From: Hippopus hippopus
Lineage: Eukaryota; Mollusca; Bivalvia; Cardiida; Cardiidae
Length of the DNA: 64,000 nucleotides
Reading direction: 5' to 3'
Assembly (NCBI GenBank): GCA_946811185.2
Contig: OX328105.1
Span: 33,421,394 to 33,485,393, forward strand
The position numbers and the translations under genes were made by a program. The notes below the pieces were generated by a model, which made no database searches, was not told where the DNA came from, and was given only the letters and a program-made list of their open reading frames with translations. Shown piece by piece: positions 11,701-23,500 of the stretch. Position 1 is the first letter of the stretch, and each line of letters starts with the position of its first letter.

Positions 11701-13131
11701 CATGAGATTATTTTCAAAATTCAAGGTCTAAAAACTATAAAAAGTTTATTAAAAACTATAAATTCTAAAAGGAAACTGTAAAGCAAAGGTTTTCAGTGTA
11801 AAAGAGATTTGGATCTCGAAAAAGAGTAAGTAGAATAGGATCTGTCATGAGCACATGCTTCAAATTTTGTTTTGTAAGACTGCTGTCCATTGGTACCATT
11901 GCCATCAAGTTTGAATAAAGTCCAGAGAAGATTGAAACATGTTTACTTAACAACAATGATCATACAAGTGATTAAATCTATGCCAATTGGTCTAACCTCA
12001 GGGAAAGCTCTGTTGTGCTAGGTAGTGCATTTGCGAAAAGCATGTCAAACTCCGCAATCCATCTTTGTTTACATTAATGTGTGGTTGATATTATTATTTG
12101 GCACAAAAAAAAATTGTTTGCTGATAAAAAAAAGTATGCCAAGATGGAAAGTAAAGTTTAAAGGAAGATAACTCTGACATTTTTGTTATAATTGTTTCAA
12201 CAGCAAAGATTCTTCACAACAACCAATCATTGTTGTTGTTCTTGTCAAGTGTCAGTAAAATCAGTTTAAAACTGACTGAGTGGTATTCTATGCCACCTTC
12301 AACATTATTTCAGTCATATCAAGGGGACAGCTCACAAATTCATGTATGCCCTGGGTTTCATCAGTACTAGGCTTAGAATCTGTACAAAACTCTAGTAGTT
12401 TATTCCAGACTATGTAATATAGGGGTACAATGCATGTTACTCCGATTCCACAAACAGGTCCCAAAACACAGATGTTATCTGTGCAGTTGAACACACATCT
12501 CAAATGTACATCTTTGAAAGCCATCATTCATGTGACCATCCTAATCAAGCTTGAATTACTTTAAATGGAAAGAAAACAGCAAAAGAAGGTTACTCAACAT
12601 GGCAATGTATGGGTTGACAAACAGCTTAGTTTATTTCTGTAAACCAAACTAATTTCCCCAAAGAAGGCAGAAATTTATTCTTATCAATACAATAATGAGT
12701 CAAAAACTGTTGAAAGTCTTAATAAAACTTTAATACAAATGATTGAAAGCTATATAAATTCACTTACAACTGTTTTGCATTAAACATTTCATTCAGTTAT
12801 CACTTATTTTTAGGTGGAAGACTGTCGTAAGTGCAGTTACTACAGTTTTGCACGAAAATTTTTTCCCAATATTTCAATTTTTTAGAAGGTAAACTGTTGT
12901 AAATAACAATCTTTGTAAAATCATCTTTTTGCAAAATTTTTTCCAAAAATCTGTTTTAATATCTTGAAAGTCATCAAAATCAACTTCTAAGATTGAAATG
13001 GTGATGATACTGATTTTCTGTTAGAATGAAATGGTGATGATACTGATTTTCTCCAAGAAAGGAAATAGTTTTTCGTCTCTCCTGTAAAATTTTCAAAAAT
13101 GCAGTTACGACAGTGTTGCGTTGAGCCCTCG
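8750..13131. mobile_element. TIR transposon with 4-bp target duplication, copy 2
   Basis: Its termini CGAGGGCTCAACGCAACA and mirror are flanked by ATAT at 8746-8749 and 13132-13135. It aligns with copy 1 over nearly its whole length but lacks the 1.56-kb insertion. Small insertions and deletions and many substitutions separate the copies, so they are not a recent tandem duplication. Separate target duplications show that they inserted independently. Confidence 0.85.
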
Positions 13132-13302
13132 ATATAACAATAATGTTATTTACAACTAGTTCTGAAAGTTCTGTTAAGCGCAGACGAGCAAACAAACTAA
13201 CGATGAATGCACAAATAAACAAACAGACTGGCCAAATGCAGTTGGCAAGGAATTAAAATTTAAAATGTTAGGTCAGCAGTGTTTGGGAACACTGTCATTA
13301 GT

Positions 13303-13708
13303 CCTTAACTCTTTATCAAACGACAGCATTTTGGAGTTGTCCACATTGAAAGTATCTGCAGACGACAGATTAAATACGACTCAAAAGTTAGAATTTGTCA
13401 TTTAAAGGGTAGAAAACTTTTTGGGGAAAGGAGAACATGCTGCTTAACCCTTTGCCAAACAACAAAGATTTAGACTCTTAACTCTTTCCCAAACAACAAA
13501 ATTTTAGACATGTCCAAATTTGTAAGTATTTGCAGACGAAAAATTTAACGGAGCTTAAAAGGTGGAATTTGTCCATGATAAAGTACAAAAGTTGTGGAAA
13601 AAGGACAAAATGCTGGTTACCAGCATTTTCTCCTTTTCCAACAATGTTTTCAAAAGGCTTCTTTCCCAGGGTCGTTAAAAAATCCGGGATTGTTTGGTAT
13701 AGGGTTAA
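13303..13708 (+). mobile_element. Cluster of one full and two broken MITE copies
   Basis: A half copy (about 13303-13443) stops at the hairpin tip (CATGCTGC) and abuts TTAA at 13444. A 34-bp stub follows up to the TTAA at 13478. A complete copy then runs 13478-13708, with the core GCTGGTTACCAGC near 13612-13625. Open frames across 13478-13857 are products of this palindrome. Confidence 0.7.
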
Positions 13709-13740
13709 CAGCATTTCTCCTTTTCTGTTGTTTCTTGTTT

Positions 13741-13924
13741 TCATCCAATAAACAATTTCTTATAAAATATTTTAACATTGCCCAAGATCGGTGTTGGAAG
13801 TTTTTTATGTTTCTGTATCAGCTCAACACACTGAAGTTTTTCAGGGAGTTTTTTTAGGTTTTTCTTCATTGCTGATAACACGATGTTTTTTCTACCTAGG
13901 TCCATGGCCTCCTTCCACTGCAGA
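13741..13924 (-). CDS. Candidate terminal exon, host gene
   Basis: On the minus strand a good acceptor (TTTTTTGATTTCAG) ends at 13925 and an open frame follows for about 60 codons to a TGA at 13741-13743. It begins LQWKEAMDLGRKN and becomes lysine-rich further on. The frame needs an incoming two-base overhang. That fits the exon at 22039-22088 directly, and also the exon at 17597-17707 if a GTAAAC donor at about 17601 is used instead of its stop. A shorter reading is possible, because a donor-like GTAGAA follows 13896 and the A-rich remainder may be intron. I do not recognise the product. No clear polyadenylation signal lies downstream. Confidence 0.35.
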
Positions 13925-14559
13925 CTGAAATCAAAAAATCAAAACTGACAGAAAACCAACCACCTTCTACAATCCTTGACTATCATTGTACCTAAAATTT
14001 TGTTAATGTCTGTTTTGTTGGCTTAAACGTCGCACCGACAGTATTTCAATCATTTGGATATGACAACTACTTGAGATGCTAAACTACAGTAGGCATGTGG
14101 TATGATACCACACCAAGTCACTATATCTGTACACTGGGCAATGAACACTGGAACTACACTTATAAGCTGAGTGCCAAGCATGGGAGCTATTCAAGTAACT
14201 TTTGTTAATATCTGTTGATACATGTAAATACTGAAACAAAATAAAGAAACTTTGAAAAAGAACCTGAAATGGGCTCCTCTTCCATTTTCCTAGATTTGGA
14301 AAAATCATTCAACCAGAACCAAATTATAATATGCATATCTTAACTTTGTATTGAAACTTCCTATGAGGTTTAATAGAAACCTGTCCCGTTGGTTTGAAGA
14401 AATAGCTGGGACTAAAACAAAGTTTGTGGGGGTTATAATAATGCAGTTTGAAAATCAGGGGAGGTAAATAACAACAAACTATATATATCTGTAATAAGAG
14501 GAGTTGTTTCCCTTGATAAGTGATATAATTATGTAAATACAAGCAATTTCGTTGAAATG
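13925..14559. other. Intron-like sequence, no recognised feature
   Basis: AT-rich non-coding sequence. The minus-strand open frames at 14084-14308 and 14324-14694 show no domain, no splice signals and no similarity between copies, so I do not call them. Confidence 0.4.
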
Positions 14560-14850
14560 ATACCCCCCGCCGAAAAATACTTTTTTTGATACAAACATAT
14601 TAGAGGTATTGTGTTTTGCATGTACATGTGGCCTTGTTGTTATTGGTCCATGATGAAATTTTACATTAAGCTCCCTTTTTCCATGGCACAGCATTTCATT
14701 TCATAAAAAAATATAAAAGAGGTCCATAACAGGATTATAAATTAAGTCTCCTTTTTCCAGAACATGGCATTTCATTAAATGAAAACAAATAAAGAAAATA
14801 TACATGAAGCCCCCCTTTTCCATGACACGTCATTATATATATATATAGAA
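14560..14850 (-). repeat. Repeat with CCATGGCACAGCATTTCATT motif, partly tandem
   Basis: Three variants of a CTCCCTTTTTCCATGGCA-like block stand near 14670, 14745 and 14810, ending in a short TA run. The first part, about 14575-14700, is the inverted counterpart of 21110-21245, so this is a dispersed family. Confidence 0.5.
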
Positions 14851-14860
14851 AAAAAAATTG

Positions 14861-15602
14861 TACGAGGCGCAGTCGGAAAGTTCCCGGACTGGTCAATTTA
14901 TAAGCAAACTAGCGTCCCGATCATGCTAAATTTTGCTACACATATAAACGTGATCTCGCCTTTTTAGTTTGCCTATGTTTGAAAACAATTCATTTGATAA
15001 TTCGTCCGTTGAAGATGCTTAATAACAGGTGGGTACTCAGTTACGGAGCAATTCAAAAATCTTAGCGTGTAGGAAATTCTAGATCATAAACAAACATTGT
15101 AAGTTTCATTAAATGCTGCAATAACGTCGTGAGTTTTTGCATGGAGTCATACCAACATTATTTCAAAGTAATTCTGAAGAATCAGCGTGATTGGTTTATA
15201 ATCTTAAATTTGAGGAGCGTTTTTCATAGCAATGGAAGAATTTCTGGTGGTCAAACGTCAATGTCAAATGATCGCACGGAGCAGTGTGCAGTCATAAAGT
15301 TATGCGTTGGAGCCGAAATGACGTCGACGGACACATGGAAATTCATGAATCATAAGGAAGTTGCACAGAAAGTATCCAGAAGTATTGTGTTTGAGCGGTA
15401 TAGACGTTTTAAAGAAGGACATTTAGTTATAAAGGATTGTGCTAAGAGCTGGAGACAAAAAGATTCCGGTGAAGTCATGAGGGTGGAAAGCCTTGATTTG
15501 TCTGACCATCATTACTCATTCGAAAAATCTTGCGTTAGTAATTTTTCCACAATTGCATGGCCAATTCCTACGGCATTGAGCGATTTCGTCCAGGATTTTT
15601 AA
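14861..15602 (+). pseudogene. mariner-like element remnant
   Basis: A TA-flanked 5' end reads TACGAGGCGCAGTCGGAAAG with TTCCCGGACTGG after it, a typical mariner terminal repeat. An open frame at 15129-15602 contains, from about residue 46 to 112, a segment like the N-terminal paired-type helix-turn-helix of mariner transposases. Its key piece is RYRRFKEGHLVIKD, matching the conserved W..RF..G...v.D pattern. The catalytic D,D,D domain is absent and no right terminal repeat is found, so this is a 3'-truncated, inactive copy. The residues before 46 and after 115 do not look like transposase. Confidence 0.6.
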
Positions 15603-16005
15603 GTCTGACAAATCAAGAAGAATGTCATGGTACAATATGGAGAAGGCTAAAAATTTGTCAAAAGACTTTGTCAACACCATGGGGAGAATAACCACTGTAA
15701 AATCAGAAAGAAGTGCACGAAAATGAAGCACTGTTTATTTCACAACACAATGTCATACTTTACAACATTTTATCAATCTATAAAATGGAAGTTACCCCAT
15801 AACCAAACAGGCTAATATCAGATACATCATTAACTTTTATACCCTTTAGCTGTAAACGTTCCCCATAGCAACTCAAGGGTTGCTACCTATGTAAAATCCA
15901 AGTGCAAATGTATTACTTCAGGTAGTACTGTGGACATTTTTTTTTAAAAAATATGTCTAAGTACTGAAGAACAGAACTTTGGCCAACAGATATGTTATTT
16001 ATGTT
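15603..16005. other. No recognised feature
   Basis: Non-coding sequence. A local inverted match (CTTGATTTGTCTGAC near 15491 against GTCTGACAAATCAAG near 15603) brackets the end of the mariner remnant. Nothing else stands out. Confidence 0.35.
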
Positions 16006-17465
16006 CTGCACAAAGTAGGAATCTGGACAATACTGGAATTTTTCCACCTAATGTGGGAATTCTCACTTTGTAGTAAGAATTCCTACCTGGTGCAGTTCCC
16101 TTGGGCAAAGTAGGAATTGGGGACAAAGTAAGACTTTTTTTAATTTCATTTTTTCATCATTTTCTGATCATTATCATTGATGTTTGTTTTTTAGTACAGT
16201 ATTAGTAGTATTGGTTAAGAGTGACTTTACTGAATTTGGTTCTAACTAAAATACCGTTCAAAGGCACAATTACGTAGAAATACTGTAAGAAATGTGTACT
16301 GGAATAGTTATATTATCAATGAACCATCTTCTTAGCACCATGTTTTGAAATTATGATTGACAGGATATAATAAATAAGATAGCATGCGTTATATTGTTTA
16401 TCATGACAACCAGAATACCATACTTGTATAAAAATTGTTACCTGTCATGCAAAAGGGGACCATCTGGGAACTGCGACAAGTGTCAACCCTGGTCAGACTG
16501 CACGGATTGCGCAGGCTGACCATGGTCGACACTTCGCTTTTATGTTATTTTCTGTATGAAAAGAGGTCATTCTACCTTACTATACAATCATTTTTGAAGT
16601 ATCAACTTAAATTGACCTGCACTACGGTATCTTTGATTTGTGCTCATCTACGGTAATTGATGTACTTAATTCTCAGATTGTCCCTTTTCCCATGACGTAA
16701 TGAGAAATAAATGGCATGTGTTGCAGCATGAGCATAAGTGAAACAAAACCTGTATAATATTTTCTGTCAAATATCACACAGCCCAAAGTTTTAAAAACCC
16801 TGAAGAAGAACTTGATGGGTTTTGCAGAGATCAGACTGCACAAGAGTGCAGCCTGATCTTGGATCTACACTCTCTAATACTGTGAGATTATCTCTCAGTT
16901 GAAAAGAACTTTCATGTTGTGACATTTTGAAGTTTTACCCTTTATCACATAACCATATTATTGACTAGTCCAAAATGAAAGCATTTACAGACAAGAAATC
17001 AGATGTTACTTAAACGACGGAATATGTTGTATTCTTGACTGAAAGAGTAGACAACACTGTGTGTAAAGGAAGTAAGAGACAACGAAAAGAGAATCATGAT
17101 CACCAGAATCTAAAACCTTTGCAATACATGGGAATGTCCCGACATATTTATCATTATCTTGATCTGTCCCCTCAGTTATTTTAAGTTTAAAAAACTTTCT
17201 TTCATTTGCATCTTCCATTCACGTTTTCCAATTCTTTACTTTTTTTGTACAGAAATCCCTCTAGTTATTGTTACTTTGAATGTTCTTACATAACACTACC
17301 CTTTGAATTCTTACTTTGTCCACGCCTAATCCTACTTTGCACACAGACCGTATCTGACAATAGTATGATATATCTCCCTCGCCAAATTCTAGAATTGTCC
17401 GACACGAAATTCCGGAATCAGCAGACAAGGTAGGAACTCCTACTTTGCGCAGGTCAATTCCGTAA
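16006..17465. repeat. Inverted clusters of GCAAAGTAGGAATT motif
   Basis: The left part (16006-16140) has several forward copies of CAAAGTAGGAATT and ACAAAGTAAGA. The right part (about 17230-17460) has the inverted forms, such as CTTACTTTGTCC and CCTACTTTGC. This arrangement suggests a transposon about 1.45 kb long with subterminal motif arrays, but I cannot fix its exact ends. Confidence 0.45.
16440..16565 (+). repeat. Fragment of TTAATGCATC-family MITE
   Basis: It contains GGTCAGACTGCACGGATTGC and GCAGGCTGACCATGGTCGAC, matching internal blocks of the copies at 28259-28468 and 59603-59829. Neither terminus is kept. Confidence 0.45.
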
Positions 17466-17596
17466 TGCCTTTCCTGTAACATCATGAACAGTTCAGCTGG
17501 ACTCAAACAATCAACTTTGCTGTTTCAAAAACACTGCTTTTTTTAAATTGTTTTCAGGGACTGAAGAATGTATGGTAATTTGTGGAACAACACTGT

Positions 17597-20500
17597 TTAC
17601 ACTGGTACAATATACAGCATCCACGGGTCTAGGTTCTTTTTTTCGAACAGATGGTTCATCTCAGCTTTACCATATTCTGTGTATGTGGCTCTCGTACTAT
17701 ACTTGACCTAAAAATAAAACAAAAACAGGGGTAAGGCACAACAACCACATCCCACAGTAGGCCAAAGTAATCATTTAATTCAGCTTATTGCTCTCACAGA
17801 ATTACAAATTTTGAACATAATGTGAATATATTCAATAATGTAAAATTTATTTAATCCTTTTTCTTGTAAGCTGACATAATATTGCATTCTGAATAATACA
17901 CACTCCAACACTGAACCAGACATGACTGTTCACCTAGCACAGTGTGACCAATACTTGAGGAAATATATGTTGGGCATATTTAATTGGTCAACTCATTTTG
18001 GTGTCAGCTTTGTAATGACCATTTTTACTGTCATATTTTTGGATAAAGATCAGATGTTTTCAAACATGCCCTGGTGTAACAGTCTTTTATAAAAATTATC
18101 AACTCACGACCATACAGTTATGACTTGTTAAAGCTTAACAAAACTGTCTGCAGAAAAGCAGTATAAGCACATTACAAGACATGGCTCCTTTCCTCTGCCA
18201 ATTTTCCTTTGTTTTCAAAAGAGACGACTTTCTGCAAATATTTTGCACTGTACCATTTTTCTCAACAGATAAAAAAAAGAGCTTGTATGGTAGTAAGTAG
18301 AACTCATTACCAACATTAAAATGCTGACACAATATTTGTTATATTTTATACACATTCCAGACATCAGACAAGACTGTCCACCTAGCATGGTGTGGCCAAT
18401 ATAGAAAGGAGCAGTTTATCTAGGCATGTACTTGGCCATTTTCTTTCCTGCTCAATACAATATGGGTGTCAGCATACAAATGGCCATCTAACAGCACTTT
18501 GGGGTCAAAATTACAATGTTTTCTGACATGCCTTGGCCTAACAGTTTTATATGAGACACGGGGTTGCAGTTTTTGGTAAAAATAATTTGTTGGGGGTGAG
18601 GTTTTGAATCAGACTTGCACATGAGATCCTATACCCATATAAGATCTCTGGGCCTGGGTTGCAAACACACTCCATGACAGTACTATCTTAACCTGCAAAT
18701 ACTTTGCAACAGAAAAGGCATAAGGCCTTATATCCTCTCTGTACATTGGCCATATCGGGTACATTTTTGCAGACCGGTACCTAGGTTTACAATGTGGTGA
18801 CAGCACTGCACACAAAACCTCTGCAGAAGTTTGAAGTAAGCTGGAACAAACAAACATACAAACAAAAACACACAAACAAACAAACAAATATACAAATTTT
18901 GAATTTTGAAAATTTATGCTAAAATTTGCAGGTACACATATTTCTTATTCCATCCAATTTCATCCAATCCAACAACAATCCTGTAATACAAGTATAGGTG
19001 CAATACAATCATACTGTAAGCTTTTAGAACATTAGAGCTGCTTTAAACTACCTAAAATTTTGAACAATAAATATTTACGGAAAGAATTTGATATTTTGCA
19101 AAGTGATTTTGCCAACCATCTCTGTATATTGGAAATTTTGCAAGTAAAAGTTTAATTGGGGATTTTTTACCTGATGATATAAATCTTTTTTTTTTTTTGC
19201 TAAACACTTTTCAAACAGTTTTATGGTTTACCACACGAAAAAAATTCAGACTAGTTCAAATTGAAAACTTTTGTAGACGATAAATTAAATGCAGCTCAAA
19301 TGATTTACCAGGTAGTTTTGAAAGGGTAGAAGATATGGGAAAAGGAAAAAGGCTGGTGACAGGCATTTTCTCTTTTACCCACAATGCTTTCAAAAGGCCT
19401 TTACCTTGGGATCATGGAAACTTTGGATTGTGTAGTAAAGGGTTTCAGATAGAATTGCTTCAGACCTGAATTTAATGCAGGCTAGCCTATGCCCAGAGAA
19501 GTTTATGCAACTAACATGTAGTTTAAAAATTGCTTTTGACCTGAATTTAATATTGGCTCGTTTTCTAAATTTACCTTTAAATGATAGTATTGCTTAGAAC
19601 CTAAATTCAGTGCAAGCTAGTATTATAAGTTTATCTGAAGAAACTTATGTAACAGAGAGTTTGAAGATGGTATTGCTTGAGACCTGAATTCAATGTAGGT
19701 TTATTTTAAAAGTTTACATGAAGAAATTTATGTAACAAATAATTCAAAGATGGTATCGCTTGAAACCTGAATTTAATGTAGACTACATTTAAAAGTTTAC
19801 CTGAAAAAATATATGTACAAATGGTGTAAAGACAGTACTGCTTTTCACCTGAAATTTAATGTGGCTAGTTTTATGAGTTTACCTGCAGAAACTTACATAA
19901 AAAAATTGTTTAAAGATGGCACTTGTCCACCTGAAGACTAGTTTTATAAGTTTACCTGAAAGAAATTTTGATATGCATTTGACCCAAGTGCTTACAAATA
20001 GTTTGAAAAAAAGGTATTGCCAGCAACCTGATAGTTGAAACTTCCATTTGTGCTATGTAACCCCTGTCCCTGGCCACAATGTATATAATGAAGTTCCTAC
20101 TATCAGTCTACTGAACCTCACCTGCCTATAGGAATATAATGTTAGAAGGATAATTTATTAGTAAAAATTAAACCTGATCCTTTGATTCATATCTAAGCTA
20201 GCAGGTAACTTATATATATTCGAAAGATGGGTTTCCAAAAAAAAAAAAATGCCTGAATGCATTGGAGGTAAGTTTTTAAGTTGACCAGACCTGTCAAATT
20301 ATGCTTTGATACCATGATAAGTATCAATAATGACCCAAGTGCTTACAAATAGTTGAAATAGATATAGTGTTAAAAAAAAGGTATTGCCAGCAACCTGATA
20401 GTTGAAACTTCCATTTGTGCTATGTAACCCCTGTCCCTGGCCACAATGTATATAATGGAAGTTCCTACTGCCAGTCGACTGACCCTCGCCTGTCTATAGG

Positions 20501-23500
20501 ACTTTGATGTCAGTAGGATTTCTTTTAAGTAAACTTTTAGCCTAATACTATGGCTCATATCTAACCTAGCAGGTAACATAATTATATGAAAGATGGGTTT
20601 TTGAGAAACCTGAATCCCTTGTAAGTATATGTAAGTTGATGAAACCTGTCAACTAATGCTTTGATTGATCAGTTTGCCACCAACCTGAATTTAATGTAGG
20701 TCATTTTAAAAAGGTGACTGAAGTTGTCACAACACTATGATGTATTTGAGCCAACAGTTTACATGCATGTATACATGCAGCTATGTGTTGGTACTATTCA
20801 AAATTTCATTTTTAGACTAGCGAAGCTAGTCTATAGGCGTCCAGATTGAGCCAGACTCAATGTAAACAAAAAACCCCCCAGTTGCCAAATACTGCCTCAC
20901 AGAAAACAGTTCATTACTGTTAGGAATCTTAATTCTGTCATATATGACAATTTTGACAGAAAGCACAGAATCTCTGGCGTCTCAATTTGAACACTTCTTT
21001 TTACAAAGTAATAGACTGTACAAGATGTCATTGATAAGGTATGTAATGTTTGCTTATATGTAAATGAAGTAACCTATGCAAATCAGGCTCATAAGTCACA
21101 GACAATCATTATTTGTTTGTATCTAATGAAATGCTATGTTATGGAAAAAGGGAGCTTAATGGAGAATTTCATCATGGAGCAATAACAAAAAGGCCTTGTA
21201 TACACGCAAAACACACTACTTCTTATAATGTTTCTATCAAAAGAGATCTGTTTAGGCTGCAGTTATCATTTCAAGTAATAACCTGTTTTAAATTGAAAGT
21301 TAACAAACTGAAGAGCTTCATGTAAAGTCAATGGATTGAACTGGATCTGGATTATACCGGATTGGACTTAATAACCAGAATGAACCGATGGAAATGGAAT
21401 GGACTCAATAACCGAATTAGACAATTTTTCTTCAATCTTGTATTAGCCAGCAAAGTTTTACGTTTAGCATAGCCACTTATTTCAAATTCGCTAGTCTGTC
21501 AGTACTTTCAGTACTTTGATGATATTTATTGTATACATATTTGACCTGTTAGCAATTAGTTCTGCCAGCAAACTGATAGTTGAAACTTTCATTTGTGCTA
21601 TATAACCCTTGTCCCTGGACACAATGTATATAATGGAAGTTTCTACTATCAGTTTACTAAACCTCATAGATCTCTTAAGAGGAATGTTATTTGAATTTTG
21701 TGACTTGAACTGAAAAAATCATGGTACTGGTTGTTTTGAAAATAATTCCAAATGTTGCTATTTGAGATTTATGAAAAGATCTATGATGCAACATTATTAT
21801 GCTTTGTACACTCATGAACAGTATGAATATCTTGCACCTAGTGTTCCAACTACTGAACCATTACAGCCAAATTAAGCACACTGCAGACAAGGATTTTATC
21901 CATAAAAATGATGAATAAAGAAATACACAACCCAACTTAGCTTTATGAATAAAAGTTCTATTGAGCCAAAGCACTATGAGTTCAGAAAACAAATTAATTG
22001 AGAAAATAGCTAGAAAATGACTGACAACTGTGACCTACCTCCAATCTGTCTTCAAGCTGAATTTTCCTAGAGCGAGCTCATGTCTTTCCTGAAAGAAATT
22101 TAATAGACAAAAAACTACACTGTGGATGAATGAATGAATGAATAAATGAATGAATGAAATGGCATTTTGTAGAGCATTGACAGGTTTGATTTTTTTTGCC
22201 TATGAGTAAAAAGAATAAGAGATTTTCGGTATAACACCGAAAGTTTGTCAGTTAAAATCGTACACAAAGATCAATAGTGTCGTCTCTGTATTGCAGAATG
22301 ACATACCTTACAGGAGACAAGCACGCCGACAGGCCACGTATGTTGACAACCTCAGGATTTTTCCATAGTGGGGTTATTTTTTATAATAGAAGAAATGAAA
22401 TAATCCTCTCTACAAAAGAGTATCATTATGTTATCGATCTTTCGATTGGCTATCAGGGTACATCCCGACCATATGAATATTCATAAGAAACAACGAATTG
22501 CTTGTCAATTATACCAGGGGTAGATGCATGGAGAGTAACGTAATGCATCAAACCTTGGTTCCGAGGATGTCAAAAGTTTGAACTACAAAATTCTTGTTTC
22601 TACTCTTTTCATGGTTATAGTGCACATGACAAAACTATCACATGCATACTATTTCTCTGGATCTGAGATATATACTTAGAGACCTGTAACAGAGTATTGA
22701 GGCTAAACTCTCAACCTGTCTGTGTCAGACAAAAGCGCTTTCAAGTTTTCTTTATCTTTTCACCACACAATCCAGACTTTTATCAAACCTGACAGAAAGG
22801 CTTTTGAGAACAATGAAGTATGAAGAGTAAATGCTGGTAACCAGGATCTTCTCCTTTTCTAGAATTTTATCTGGTAATGGGCTATTCTTAAAGTATCAAA
22901 CACTTCCCTTATGATAGATGTATTTCTTCACCAATTATAAAATATAATGGGTATTTCTTTGCCATGTTTCCCTTTTTTTTATAGTCCAGTTTTGAGTGAC
23001 AGTGGAAAAGCAGCAACTGCTTGTTACAAGCAACTACTTCCCCCATCATGTCGTCCTATGATGTCCTTGGTGGGTAATCATCAACCGTTTTTAACCCTTT
23101 ACCACACAATCCCGAGTTTTAACGACCCTGAGGAAGAAGGCTTTTGAAAACATTGTGTGAAAAGGAGAAAATGCTGGTAACCAGCATTTTCTCCTTTTCC
23201 CACAATGTTTTCTACCCTGTCAAAGACAGAAATCATTGTTTGAGCTTCATTTCTTTTGTCATCTGTGGAAGCTTTAAATTTGGTTAAGTCCAAAATATTG
23301 TCGTTTGGTAGAGAGTTAAGAATGTTTTCAGCCTAAATCTCCAGATTATTCAAAATTCGAAAGTAAAGCAACTTCTGATTGGCTAAACCAATTGATTTAG
23401 TTCTGAAGAATGGTTGGCAAAAAAACAGATCTTGATCAATGGTACTCTGCTGACAATACAGTTCAAGTTCTCTTCAGGATTCTAAGGATCAATAAATTAT

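Noticed and set aside
15516..15731. Minus-strand frame overlapping the mariner remnant
   Set aside because: Shadow frame on the opposite strand; transposase similarity is on the plus strand.
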